From Gemmatimonadota bacterium (GTDB lineage Bacteria > Latescibacterota > UBA2968): a DNA stretch of 64,000 nt. Shown here piece after piece: positions 28,362 to 37,242 of this stretch. The position numbers and the translations under genes were made by a program. The stretch spans positions 165,029 to 229,028 of the forward strand of contig PBWH01000023.1 in the NCBI GenBank assembly GCA_002727195.1, in the 5' to 3' direction. The stretch's first letter is position 1; the number at the start of each line of letters is the position of its first letter. Under the pieces are notes generated by a model. It made no database searches. It was not told where the DNA came from and saw only the letters and a program-made list of their open reading frames with translations.

Positions 28362-28436
28362 TTAAACGTCATCTCGGGCCTGACCAGGAATCCAGTCGCC
28401 TGCTTCGTTTTCTGCTATGGCGACGCCATAGACAAC

Positions 28437-28466
28437 AAGAGCCCCCGATTGATTCGGGGGCTCTTT
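28437..28466. terminator. Rho-independent terminator between convergent genes
   Basis: A 12-bp perfect stem (28437-28448 with 28454-28465, core GCCCCCGA) around a five-base loop, with a short T-run on the plus strand. It separates the sulfatase from the convergent glycosyltransferase/TPR gene. A smaller hairpin, CTATGGC/GCCATAG, lies just before at 28415-28431. Confidence 0.85.
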
Positions 28467-28527
28467 ACCTGTCCGTCCTCCAGGTCCTTGGAGCCAGCCA
28501 CTCATACCTGTTCCTCGAACAGGTTCT

Positions 28528-31113
28528 TCACCGAGTCGTTCCCTGTAAGACCTTCAGCCGTGACTTGGTCTCATCGTTCTCCGGATCTAGTTCAAGAGCC
28601 TGTCGATAGGCCCGTTCCGCCTCCACCAGCTGCCCGAACTTCTCATGAGCCTGACCCATTCCAAGTAGTGCCTCCGCTGTAGGCGCTATCCGGACCGCGT
28701 TCGAAAACGCATTGGCTGCCTCTTCGAATCGGCTTGTCGCGTAAAGCAGGATCCCAAGGTTGTGCCAGCCTCGATCGGATTCCGGTGATCGGTCGAGGAA
28801 TGTCTTGTAGATCTGCTCGGCCTTCGTCAAGTCGCCCGCCTGATGCAACATCGATCCTACGCTCAGATACTCCTCCAGGATCAGCGGGTCTACGGAAGGT
28901 CTCGCGATCAGACGCGTCAGTACCTTGTGGGCTTCCTCGGTGTTCTCCGTTCTGCGCAAAGTGGTGACATAAAGCAGCCAGGCGTCGCTGCGATCGAGGT
29001 CCCGGACCGAAGGACGGAGATGCGTCAGCGCCTCTTGATACTCACCAACCGCATAGTGCACGCGGGCCCTCAGATACCGGTGCGCGGTGGAGTCCGATTC
29101 TGTGATCAGACGATCGAGGATCGGAACGGCTTCGTCGAACCGCTCCTGCTCGACATACAGCTGAGCGAGTCGTTCCCTAGCATCCACCAGGCCTGGGTGA
29201 TAGCGCAACGCCTGCCTGTAGGCGTGCTCCGCCTCCTCGAGCCGGCGCTGACCGCCGAGACTGCCACCGAGGTTCAACCACGCCCACTCACTGTCGAACC
29301 GGATTGCGATCGCACGCTGGTAGTGGTCGATCGCCTCCGCGAACCGTCCGACCTTCTGGTAACACGACGCCAGGTGAAAATGGCTGGCGTAGGTGGGAAG
29401 GATCGCGACAGCCTGCTCCAGCTCCGGGATCGCTTCTGACCAGCGTTCAGAATCGATGAGGAGTCGTCCAAACTTGTAGTGCCAGACGGTTTGCCCCGGC
29501 CGGGCGTCGATCGCTTTGCGATACAGGTCCACTGCTCGATCCACATCCCCCTCGTATCCGTGCGTGCCGGCGAGACTCGCGTAGTGTCCCGCTGATTCCG
29601 GCCCGTGATACAGGGGCTCCCCCCGCCACGCCGGATCTCGACGAATGATGTTCAGCATGGGGACGCCCATCGTGCGGACCACGTGGACGACATCGCCGCC
29701 CACTTCCAGACGACCATCGGTCCTCACGCTTCTGAGCACGTAGTCTGCGTGCCAGGGGATGCCCTTGTGCTCTAGGGACGTGCCTGATGTGATCCCGGGA
29801 GACCCCGAGTGGACAGTCGTTCCCGGATCGGTGTTCGCATCGAGCCACTTGATGCCCGCTCCGTGACTGTTCCCGAAGTAGTCGGTGTCGTAGCGTGAGG
29901 CCGCTGAGGCGAGTCCTCCGCCGAGCAGTCGGTTGAAGTAGACATACTGGTTCGGGTGCAGGCGTATTGAATCAACGAGCGTCAGGAGCGCGGAGAGGAC
30001 GACGATGGCCAGCGTGACGTGTGAGGACTGTTGGCCACGATCGATCAGCCGGTCTGTTGCGATCGCAGCGACAGCGCACAGCGGCGGGACAACCAGGAGT
30101 AGGTGACGCATGCCGTTGTACAGCGCGGCATCGGTGAGGACCACGTAAACGACGGGGAAGAGCGCGCCGAAGAGCCCGAAGATGAGATACCGATCGGCTG
30201 TCTTCCTCCGAAGCGCTTCGATCCCTGCCAGGACCACGCCTACGAGCAGGAACTCGGGAAGCCCAATGAGGAGCCACTTCGGGGCATAGTACCACGGGAC
30301 GTCGGACGAGAGGTAGACCTGACCCTCGAACAGCGCGGAGATGTTGAAGGGGAAGTCGGAGATCATCGACAGCGCGAGGAATGGGCGTATGAGCGGGTTC
30401 GCGTGGACCCAGGGCCAGCACACGATCATCAGAGCCCAGACGACGACCCCGGTGATAGCAAGGGTTCGGCAGCAGGCTCGCCAATCGAGGGAGCGCCAAT
30501 CGGGTCGAACGATGAATACGACGGCCAGCAGGTAGTAGAGCCCGAGGACGGCGCCGGCGATCCGGATTCCACAGGTCGCCCCGATCGCAACACCGGTCAG
30601 CACTGCCGTCTTCAGAGGCACGCGTGGAAAGGTGCCCATCGACTTCAGGATCAGGCAAAGGCTCCACACATAGCCGACGGCGAACGGAATGTCCTTGTGG
30701 TTGAACAGGACGTGGCCGTAGTAGCGGGGAACGAGCAGGAGCATGCAGGCGGCGATCAGGCCAGCCCGTGGAGACTTCCCGATCGTTTTCGCCAGTTCGT
30801 ATGCGCCGAGGACACCGACGAACCCGACAGCGGCGTTGACCAGGTGACGCGTGTGGTAGAGGTCGTAGGGGACCAGGAGGGTGATCAGGTGGACGATCGT
30901 GTCGTAGAGTCCACCGTAGAGCCAGATGTTCGTGTAGGAGAAGATGTGCCGGACGGTGAATCCGGAGAGATACCAATCGACGACGCTCCGCCCGTAGTCT
31001 ACGTGGAGCATTTCGTCCAGGTTGATGCCATAGTCGCGATGGGTGACGGCGACGATGACAGCGTAGACGAGGCCGAGTGCAGCGATGATCCTGCAGGCCA
31101 GACGATCGGTCAT
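28528..31113 (-). CDS. Multi-spanning GT-C-type glycosyltransferase-like protein fused to TPR repeats
   Basis: 861 residues. The N-terminal ~400 residues hold about 9-11 membrane helices. An early loop reads HRDYGINLDEMLHVDYGRS, where the acidic pair fits the first-loop catalytic Asp of GT39/GT83-like lipid-linked sugar transferases. VLFNHKDIPF is also typical of that loop region. After a soluble domain (~400-510), about ten tetratricopeptide units follow (e.g. AIDHYQRAIAIRFDSEWAWL and AERAYRQALELDPENDETKS) up to the C-terminus. It likely moves a sugar from a polyprenyl carrier to a protein or lipid at the membrane, with the TPR half recruiting partners. It lies last in the purA-serA direction. 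Confidence 0.85.
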   Translation of the reverse strand: MTDRLACRIIAALGLVYAVIVAVTHRDYGINLDEMLHVDYGRSVVDWYLSGFTVRHIFSYTNIWLYGGLYDTIVHLITLLVPYDLYHTRHLVNAAVGFVGVLGAYELAKTIGKSPRAGLIAACMLLLVPRYYGHVLFNHKDIPFAVGYVWSLCLILKSMGTFPRVPLKTAVLTGVAIGATCGIRIAGAVLGLYYLLAVVFIVRPDWRSLDWRACCRTLAITGVVVWALMIVCWPWVHANPLIRPFLALSMISDFPFNISALFEGQVYLSSDVPWYYAPKWLLIGLPEFLLVGVVLAGIEALRRKTADRYLIFGLFGALFPVVYVVLTDAALYNGMRHLLLVVPPLCAVAAIATDRLIDRGQQSSHVTLAIVVLSALLTLVDSIRLHPNQYVYFNRLLGGGLASAASRYDTDYFGNSHGAGIKWLDANTDPGTTVHSGSPGITSGTSLEHKGIPWHADYVLRSVRTDGRLEVGGDVVHVVRTMGVPMLNIIRRDPAWRGEPLYHGPESAGHYASLAGTHGYEGDVDRAVDLYRKAIDARPGQTVWHYKFGRLLIDSERWSEAIPELEQAVAILPTYASHFHLASCYQKVGRFAEAIDHYQRAIAIRFDSEWAWLNLGGSLGGQRRLEEAEHAYRQALRYHPGLVDARERLAQLYVEQERFDEAVPILDRLITESDSTAHRYLRARVHYAVGEYQEALTHLRPSVRDLDRSDAWLLYVTTLRRTENTEEAHKVLTRLIARPSVDPLILEEYLSVGSMLHQAGDLTKAEQIYKTFLDRSPESDRGWHNLGILLYATSRFEEAANAFSNAVRIAPTAEALLGMGQAHEKFGQLVEAERAYRQALELDPENDETKSRLKVLQGTTR

Positions 31114-31124
31114 GTCAGATTATG

Positions 31125-31148
31125 CCCCCACACCAGGCGGTGTGGGGG
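31125..31148 (-). other. Perfect 10-bp hairpin between purA and the glycosyltransferase gene
   Basis: CCCCCACACC (31125-31134) pairs with GGTGTGGGGG (31139-31148) around AGGC. There is no T-run on the minus strand, so it may be a processing or pausing site between the two genes, or a small dispersed repeat. Confidence 0.5.
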
Positions 31149-31170
31149 TACTGAACCGAGTTGCGATGTC

Positions 31171-32448
31171 TCAGACGAAGATGGTCTCTTCGCGATCCGG
31201 GCCGACCGAGACGATCGAGATGGTGACGCCCGACAGCTCCTGAATACGTGCCAGGTAAGCCATTGCGTTCTCCGGAAGAGATTCGTAGGTACGGCACTGG
31301 GTCGTGTCGGACTGCCAGCCCGGGAGTGTCTCGTAGACAGGCTCGCATTCGGCCAGGACGTTGAGGTCCGCCGGGAAGTGGTCGACCCGTTCACCGTTCC
31401 GCGTGTAGTGCGTGCAGATCTTGAGTTCCTCGATCTGGTCGAGAATATCGAGTCGCGTGACGGCAATCGATGTGAGACCGTTGATCCGCTCAGCCATCCG
31501 GAGGATGACGGCGTCCAGCCAACCGCATCGGCGGGGCCGTCCCGTGGTCGCACCGTATTCGTGACCAATGTCTCGGATCCGGTCGCCCATCTCGTCGTTG
31601 AGCTCGGTGGGAAAGGGACCGTTGCCGACGCGAGTCGTATACGCCTTTACGACGCCGACGACTTCGTCGATTCGGGTGGGCCCGATACCCGCTCCCGTAG
31701 CCGCGCCGCCAGCCGTGGTGTTCGAGGAGGTGACGTAGGGATACGATCCGTGGTCGACGTCGAGGAGTGTGCCTTGCGACCCTTCGAACAGAATCCCCTT
31801 ACCCGCTTTGATCGCATCGTTCAGGTAGACAGACGTGTCGGTGACATAGGGCTTCAGGCGCTCCCCGTGCGCCACGTAGGCCTCGATAATCGGACCTTCC
31901 TCGAGTGGCTCCGCTCCGTAGACCTTGGTCAGGACTTCATTCTTCTCCCGCAGGTTCGCCCGGATCTTGGTGGCCAGCACATCTGCGTCGAGGACGTCGA
32001 GGACCCGGACACCGGATGAGCGGTTGATTTTGTCTCCATAGGTGGGTCCGATCCCGCGGAGCGTCGTCCCGATGGCGCCGTCGCCGATCTTCTCCTCGCT
32101 CGCACGCTCGAGCGCCTTGTGGTAGGGGAGGACCAGATGGGCGCGTTCGCTGATAAACAGGCGCCCCTCCGTCGCGATACCCTTCTCTTCCAGTTCGTCG
32201 AGTTCTGCGAACAGGGCTTCCGGTTCGAGAACCACACCGTTCCCGACGACGCACGTCTTGTCCGGATGGACAATACCTGCCGGTATGAGGTGGAAGACGA
32301 ACTCGAGGTCACCCACCTTGATCGTGTGCCCTGCGTTCGCGCCTCCCTGGTATCGGACGACGATATCGGCATCGGTCGTCAGGAAGTCGACGATTTTGGC
32401 TTTTCCTTCATCGCCCCACTGGGCGCCCAGTACAATTCGAACAGACAT
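31171..32448 (-). CDS. purA: Adenylosuccinate synthetase
   Basis: 425 residues from ATG 32448; the in-frame extension to 32520 is repeat-derived. It begins MSVRIVLGAQWGDEGKAKIVD, the PurA phosphate loop. The usual residue after GK is Gly, here Ala, a change also present in some lineages. RYQGGANAGHT, IGTTLRGIGP (IMP-binding loop) and GRPRRCGWLDAV are all present. It joins IMP and aspartate using GTP, in the first step from IMP to AMP. The length is standard. It follows serA, and purF is 12 kb away. Confidence 0.97.
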   Translation of the reverse strand: MSVRIVLGAQWGDEGKAKIVDFLTTDADIVVRYQGGANAGHTIKVGDLEFVFHLIPAGIVHPDKTCVVGNGVVLEPEALFAELDELEEKGIATEGRLFISERAHLVLPYHKALERASEEKIGDGAIGTTLRGIGPTYGDKINRSSGVRVLDVLDADVLATKIRANLREKNEVLTKVYGAEPLEEGPIIEAYVAHGERLKPYVTDTSVYLNDAIKAGKGILFEGSQGTLLDVDHGSYPYVTSSNTTAGGAATGAGIGPTRIDEVVGVVKAYTTRVGNGPFPTELNDEMGDRIRDIGHEYGATTGRPRRCGWLDAVILRMAERINGLTSIAVTRLDILDQIEELKICTHYTRNGERVDHFPADLNVLAECEPVYETLPGWQSDTTQCRTYESLPENAMAYLARIQELSGVTISIVSVGPDREETIFV

Positions 32449-32462
32449 GACAAAACCTTTGG

Positions 32463-32622
32463 AACCACAGAGGACGCGGAGGACACGGAAGGAATCGATC
32501 AGATTTCCGGGATCGCGCAACCGCCGTAGGGTTGATTTCCTCCTGGGCTCCTGCCCAGGAGTTACAAGCTATGATTGTGTTTCTCGTCCCTGTGCTTCGC
32601 ACGGGGACGTCGCTAAAGCTAT
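32463..32622 (+). repeat. Composite dispersed repeat between serA and purA
   Basis: Begins with ACCACAGAGGACGCGGAGG and continues with 9-base-periodic copies (32463-32492). It is followed by hairpins CAACC/GGTTG at 32519-32533 and CCTGGGC/GCCCAGG at 32543-32561, and a CCC-GTGC/GCAC-GGG arm pair at 32587-32606. No gene is present. The repeat supplies the leader of purA. Confidence 0.6.
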
Positions 32623-32623
32623 T

Positions 32624-34207
32624 CTAAAACACCGCGTGCTTGGCCCAGAAGACTAGCGGATCCGCCTCGATCCTTCGCAGCACTTCGCTCGATACCGGGG
32701 CGTCGACATTGAAGACCATGATCGCGCGCCCGCCGCGGCTCTCTCGACCGAGGGCCATATCCGCGATGTTGATGCCGTTCTCCGCGAGCAGCGTACCCAT
32801 CGTGCCGACGACACCCGGCGCATCCTTGTTGCAGCAAATCAGGACATCGCCTTCGATCTTGGCTTTGACCTCGAACTGATCGATGCGCAAGAGCCTGGGG
32901 TCGTTCCGGCCGAACACCGTACCGATGACGGTCGTCGACTCTTTCGACGTCTCGCAGTTGACCGTGATCAGGTTGACGTAGTCCGGGTTGCTCGTCGTGC
33001 GCGTCTCTTCAATCTTTACGCCCCGCTCGCGGGCGAAGATCGGCGCGTTGACGAAGCTGACCGGCTCATCCGTGAGGCTGGATACGGCGCCCTTGAGGAC
33101 GGCGGCGGTCATCGGCGACGTCGCATACTCGAGGACCTCGCCCTGATACTCGATGTTCATCTTCTCGAGGCTGCCGTCACTCAATTGCGACACGAGCGCG
33201 CCCATCCGCTCACCGAGCAACAGATACGGCTGAATGGCCTCGAAGATGGTGGGATCGACGGATGGCAGGTTGATCGCGCCCTGTACCGGTTTCTCCAGGA
33301 TGCCATCCACAACGCTGATCATGATCTGGCGAGCCACCTTTTCCTGTGCCTCTGCCGTCGATGCGGCCAGATGAGGCGTGCAGATGACGTCCCCCCGTCC
33401 GATCAGCGGGTGATCCTCCGGTGGCGGCTCCTGGTGATACACATCGATGGCCGCACCGGCCACCTTGCCCGCATCGAGCGCTCGCGCGAGCGCGGCGTCA
33501 TCGATCAGTTCTCCACGTGCACAGTTCACGATCCGCACGCCATCCTTGCACTGAGCGAGGGTGTCGTCGTTGATCAGATGGTGCGTTTCTTTGAGTAGCG
33601 GCGCGTGAAGCGAGATGTAGTCCGCTTTGCTGAAGATCTCTTCTTTGCTGGCAAGGATGATGTTGTTCTTCTCCGCCATCTCCTCAGCGAAGAAGGGGTC
33701 GTTTGCCATGACCGTCATACCGAAAGCGCGTGCTCGAGCGCAGACCTGCAAGCCGACGCGACCAACGCCCATGACACCCAGAACTTTGCCGTCGAGTTCG
33801 ACCCCGGTGTAGCTCTTCCGGTCCCAGCGGCCCTCGTTCATCGATTGAGCGGCCTGAGGGATGTTCCGGGAGAGGGAAAGGAGCATCGCCATCGTGTGAT
33901 CTGCCGTGGAGATCGTGTTCCCGCCAGGCGCGTTCACGACGATGATCCCGCGCTGTGTCGCGGCATCGATGTTGATGTTGTCGACCCCGGCTCCTGCACG
34001 ACCGATGATGCGCAGGTTCTTGCCCGCTTCGATGATCGGGGCCGTGACGGTCGACGTACTCCGGACGATCACGCCGGCATATTCCGGGATGAGGGCGACG
34101 AGCTCCTCTTCGGAATGTCCGGTGTCGACATCGACCTCTATTCCGGTACCTTCGACGATTTCCTGCCAGCCGTCCGCCATGGAGTCGGCGATTAGTATTT
34201 TCTGCAT
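32624..34207 (-). CDS. serA: D-3-phosphoglycerate dehydrogenase (long form)
   Basis: 527 residues from ATG 34207, the usual length of the SerA form with an extra ASB domain. It starts MQKILIADSMADGW. The NAD site is VMGVGRVGLQV; the catalytic set is NCARGELID (Arg), IDVYHQEPP (Glu) and CTPHLAAST (His). The intervening ASB domain spans ~320-450. The C-terminal ACT domain (LICCNKDAPGVVGTMGTLL) is where serine should inhibit. It oxidises 3-phosphoglycerate at the start of serine synthesis. The class V aminotransferase gene just upstream probably does the next step. Confidence 0.96.
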   Translation of the reverse strand: MQKILIADSMADGWQEIVEGTGIEVDVDTGHSEEELVALIPEYAGVIVRSTSTVTAPIIEAGKNLRIIGRAGAGVDNINIDAATQRGIIVVNAPGGNTISTADHTMAMLLSLSRNIPQAAQSMNEGRWDRKSYTGVELDGKVLGVMGVGRVGLQVCARARAFGMTVMANDPFFAEEMAEKNNIILASKEEIFSKADYISLHAPLLKETHHLINDDTLAQCKDGVRIVNCARGELIDDAALARALDAGKVAGAAIDVYHQEPPPEDHPLIGRGDVICTPHLAASTAEAQEKVARQIMISVVDGILEKPVQGAINLPSVDPTIFEAIQPYLLLGERMGALVSQLSDGSLEKMNIEYQGEVLEYATSPMTAAVLKGAVSSLTDEPVSFVNAPIFARERGVKIEETRTTSNPDYVNLITVNCETSKESTTVIGTVFGRNDPRLLRIDQFEVKAKIEGDVLICCNKDAPGVVGTMGTLLAENGINIADMALGRESRGGRAIMVFNVDAPVSSEVLRRIEADPLVFWAKHAVF

Positions 34208-34278
34208 AGCGTAAAACCCAGAACCAGAATCAATGGAAGACCACGAACCGCCGTCGCCAAGTCTATGGCGGTCAGGAA

Positions 34279-34299
34279 TCCACGAAAAACACGAAAGGA
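34279..34299 (+). repeat. Short copy of the 9-base-periodic repeat
   Basis: CCACGAAAAACACGAAAGGAA lies between the aminotransferase and serA, a decayed member of the ACCAC/ACGGA repeat family in the same orientation as the other copies. A related ACCACGAACC occurs at 34233-34242. Confidence 0.45.
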
Positions 34300-34325
34300 A
34301 AGACAACCCCAGCTCGGCGGGTGGG

Positions 34326-35453
34326 CTATCCTAACGCCTTGTCAGCTGCTGCGATGGCTGATCCGCGGTCGAAGCGGTAGCCCATCCAGGCCAGCGTTTC
34401 CTCGAGCGCCTGGACGATGAACCGGATGTCGTCGTCGGTGACGAAGCCCAGGTTCGAGATGCGGACGACACGCCCTCGGAGATGAGCCAGACCGCCACCG
34501 ATGACGGCACCGTAGCTCTGGCTGAGTCGCTGCATCAATTCCACGCCGTCGATCGACTCCGGCAACGACACGGCCGTCAGCGCGTTCGACGGCGAATCGG
34601 CGAAACATTCGAGCCCGATCGACCAGATGGCTTCCCGAACCGCACCGGCCTGTCGTGCGTGCCGATTCCACACCTCGGCGATACCCTCATTCTCGACCAG
34701 GTCCAGCGCGGCTCTCAGCCCGCTGATCAGCGTAACCGGGAGCGTCGAAGGGCCACGTCCTTCGGACAGCGACGCTCGGTATCTGCTGATGTCGAAGTAG
34801 AACCTCGGACACTTCGCGTTCTCAGCGGCAGCGGCTGCTCGCTGACTTAACGTCATCACAGCGAGTCCTGGCGGAAGCCCGAGTCCCTTCTGGGAACCCG
34901 TCAGCGCAACGTCGACGCCATATGCCGCCGTATCCAGCGGATGCGCGCACACGCTCGAAATCCCGTCAACGATCAGCAGGGCTTCGTGATCTGCAACTGC
35001 CTGACCGATAGCCGGAATGTCGTGCATCGCGCCTGTCGAGGTCTCGCTCTGCGTCGTCAGGACGGCCTTGATGCTCGCGTCGGCCGTGAGCTCGCCCGCA
35101 ATCCGCTCGGCACCGATCGACGTGCCCCATTCACCATCTACTGAGACGACCTCGATCCCGTATGCGTTGCAGATGTCCGTCCAGCGCGCGCCGAAATTGC
35201 CGGCCTGCGCCACGATGACCCGGTCGCCGGGCGAGAGCGTGTTCACAACCGCCGCTTCCATCACTCCGCTGCCGGACGACGACAACAGAAACAACTCATC
35301 CTGTGTCGGGAACAGCTTCTTCGCGTCCTCAACGACTCCCGTCAGCAGCTCGGGGAAGTCAGGCCCCCGGTGATACACGATCGGCCCCGCCATCGCATCC
35401 TGAACGGCTTGCGGAATCGGCGTCGGACCAGGGATAAAGAGACGACTCTTCAT
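34326..35453 (-). CDS. Class V aminotransferase (alanine/serine-glyoxylate or phosphoserine type)
   Basis: 375 residues, fold-type I PLP enzyme. It begins RLFIPGPTPIPQAVQDAMAG with the substrate-binding HRGPDF, then SSSGSGVMEAAVVN (phosphate cup), LIVDGISSV and LTGSQKGLGLPPG with the PLP lysine. Family members transaminate alanine, serine or glyoxylate. Directly upstream of serA, it could act as a non-orthologous phosphoserine aminotransferase, as proposed for class V enzymes in lineages without SerC. No ribosome site is seen before the ATG, because an inverted repeat (35461-35521) sits directly upstream. Confidence 0.9.
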   Translation of the reverse strand: MKSRLFIPGPTPIPQAVQDAMAGPIVYHRGPDFPELLTGVVEDAKKLFPTQDELFLLSSSGSGVMEAAVVNTLSPGDRVIVAQAGNFGARWTDICNAYGIEVVSVDGEWGTSIGAERIAGELTADASIKAVLTTQSETSTGAMHDIPAIGQAVADHEALLIVDGISSVCAHPLDTAAYGVDVALTGSQKGLGLPPGLAVMTLSQRAAAAAENAKCPRFYFDISRYRASLSEGRGPSTLPVTLISGLRAALDLVENEGIAEVWNRHARQAGAVREAIWSIGLECFADSPSNALTAVSLPESIDGVELMQRLSQSYGAVIGGGLAHLRGRVVRISNLGFVTDDDIRFIVQALEETLAWMGYRFDRGSAIAAADKALG

Positions 35454-35460
35454 ATCGAGA

Positions 35461-35521
35461 ATTGAGGATGGAATATTGAGGATCGGTTCTGCCTACAGGT
35501 TTTCAATCTTCCATCCTCAAT
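35461..35521 (-). repeat. ATTGAGGATGG inverted repeat in operon gap
   Basis: 35461-35479 and 35503-35521 are complementary at 18 of 19 positions, with a 23-base loop. The arms are built from ATTGAGGAT-like units. Similar ATTGAGAATTGATGA sequence occurs at about 51617-51652. It occupies most of the 84-base gap between two minus-strand genes. Confidence 0.6.
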
Positions 35522-35537
35522 CTTCGATTCTCAATCC

Positions 35538-36644
35538 CTAATGTCCTCGCGCGTCGATTGACCACGTTTCCGTCCAGTTGCCATCGCTGTCGATCACGTA
35601 AGCCTCGTCATACAGATTCACCGTCGTGCAGACGTGCTTGGGAATCAGGTAGATGACGTCGCCCACGTTGGGACGCTTGACGCCCGGCTCGAGACGGATC
35701 AGCTGGTGTTCCTCGTTGCGAACCAGGAATTCGAGCTCGCCGTCCAGGTTTAGGGCGCGAAAGTGAGGTACCGGCACGTCGGGGTTGATGCCCTTGTTCC
35801 CTGCATCCAATGTGATCAGGTCGTCGGCCGGCGTGCTGATGACGCGAGAGACGACGAGGGCCGCCCAGCTGAACGGGAACGCTAGCGCCTCGCCGTAGCC
35901 CGTATCCCAGAAGATCCACGTGCCCGGTGACACTTCGGTGACGCCGTCGACTTCGTCGGTCGCGTCGAAGCCTTTCGACCCGGAGGCGACCACGTAGGGA
36001 CAGTCGATCCCGACCGCCTCGATCTGCTTTCGAGTATCCACCGCGAGCTGTACGGATTCTTTGGCTTTTGTCTGACGCGGTTCGCCATCTCCCTTGACGT
36101 GACCGTCGTAGGCGTGAAGGCCGTCAAACGTCAAACCATCGAGGCTGTCGATCAGCTTGGCGAGCGCGACACTTGGCTCACCCGGTGGAGCGCCTGTACG
36201 ATTCATACCCGTATTGACGTCGATCAGGACGCCAATCGAAACGTCCGCATCCACGCACGCCTCACTGAGCAAACGAATCGACGGCGCGTCGTCGCCGATG
36301 ACGCGGAACGTGACGTTCGAATGGATCTGGGCCAGGTCCACAACGCGACGGGTCTGCGGACCGACCGGGGGGTAGGCGATCATGACATCCGTGGCGCCGT
36401 TCGCCGCGAGGAGAGCGGCCTCTTTGGGCGTCGCACACTTGAACTTCGTGATGCCGGCGTCCATTTCCATCTTCGCGACGGCGGACATCTTGTGCGTCTT
36501 GATGTGCGGACGGAGGCGGTCATAGCCGTCGAGGAGACCGCCGATCGTCTGGATGTTTCGGGCGACGATGTCCTTGTAGACGACGAGGGCCGGACTGGGA
36601 ATCTCGTCGACGTTCTTGATGGTGTAGTCGATGTCAGATGACAT
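35538..36644 (-). CDS. D-threonine aldolase / D-serine dehydratase-like PLP enzyme
   Basis: 368 residues, fold-type III PLP enzyme (alanine racemase N-terminal barrel). IPSPALVVYKDIVARNI and LRPHIKTHKM carry the PLP lysine. DVNTGMNRTG is typical of the family. The C-terminal IPKHVCTTVNLYD has the His-x-Cys pair that binds Zn or Mn in D-serine dehydratase and D-threonine aldolase. It should break or deaminate beta-hydroxy-D-amino acids. Its first 11 bases overlap the end of engB. Together with the aminotransferase and serA it forms a serine/hydroxy-amino-acid cluster. Confidence 0.9.
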   Translation of the reverse strand: MSSDIDYTIKNVDEIPSPALVVYKDIVARNIQTIGGLLDGYDRLRPHIKTHKMSAVAKMEMDAGITKFKCATPKEAALLAANGATDVMIAYPPVGPQTRRVVDLAQIHSNVTFRVIGDDAPSIRLLSEACVDADVSIGVLIDVNTGMNRTGAPPGEPSVALAKLIDSLDGLTFDGLHAYDGHVKGDGEPRQTKAKESVQLAVDTRKQIEAVGIDCPYVVASGSKGFDATDEVDGVTEVSPGTWIFWDTGYGEALAFPFSWAALVVSRVISTPADDLITLDAGNKGINPDVPVPHFRALNLDGELEFLVRNEEHQLIRLEPGVKRPNVGDVIYLIPKHVCTTVNLYDEAYVIDSDGNWTETWSIDARGH

Positions 36645-37215
36645 GCGCGATCCAGTTGATCAACTCGGGTCGGCCCCGCCCCGTCTCGGAGGAGAACGGC
36701 AGAAAGTCGACCTCGGCGATATCGGCGAGGATCGACATGGACCGGTCCAGTTGTTTACGAGCTTTGTTTGGTGACAGCTTGTCGACTTTCGTGGCCACGA
36801 TCACGAACGGCAGTTCGGCCTGACCGAGCCACTCGATCATCTCGAGGTCATCACGGCTGGGGTCGTGTCGCGCGTCGATGAGCTGAACGATGCCGCGAAG
36901 CTGTTCGCTCGAACGGAGATACGCGTCGATCAGTTCCGCCCACGACTTCTGTTCCTTCTTCGACCGTTTGGCGAACCCGTATCCCGGCAGGTCGACGAAA
37001 TGCAGGTTCCGGTTGATCAGATAGAAGTTGAGCAACCGGGTCTTGCCGGGGGTGTTACTCGTCTGAGCCAGGTTCCGCCGGTTCATCAGCCGGTTGATCA
37101 GCGATGATTTCCCGACGTTCGACCGTCCGGAGAAGGCGATCTGGGGGAATCCTTCGGTCGGAACCTGAGAGGGGTGGGCGACGCTCTTGATGAATTCAGT
37201 TTGCTTGATCTGCAA
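36634..37215 (-). CDS. engB: Ribosome biogenesis GTPase EngB/YsxC
   Basis: 193 residues from TTG 37215, chosen because GGGAGG lies just upstream and because the longer frame to 37266 is made of repeat sequence. GTPase motifs in order are GRSNVGKSS (G1), DLPGYGFA (G3), TKVDK (G4) and SSETG (G5). It is a small essential GTPase that helps mature the 50S ribosomal subunit. It follows clpX and precedes the D-threonine-aldolase-like gene with an 11-base overlap. The placement next to tig-clpP-clpX is conserved in many bacteria. Confidence 0.95.
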   Translation of the reverse strand: MQIKQTEFIKSVAHPSQVPTEGFPQIAFSGRSNVGKSSLINRLMNRRNLAQTSNTPGKTRLLNFYLINRNLHFVDLPGYGFAKRSKKEQKSWAELIDAYLRSSEQLRGIVQLIDARHDPSRDDLEMIEWLGQAELPFVIVATKVDKLSPNKARKQLDRSMSILADIAEVDFLPFSSETGRGRPELINWIAHVI

Positions 37216-37242
37216 GGGCCCCCTCCCTTCCTCCCGGAATGC

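Noticed and set aside
30103-32019. 638-codon plus-strand frame opposite the glycosyltransferase and purA
   Set aside because: It spans two real genes and their gap, with antisense composition and no family features.
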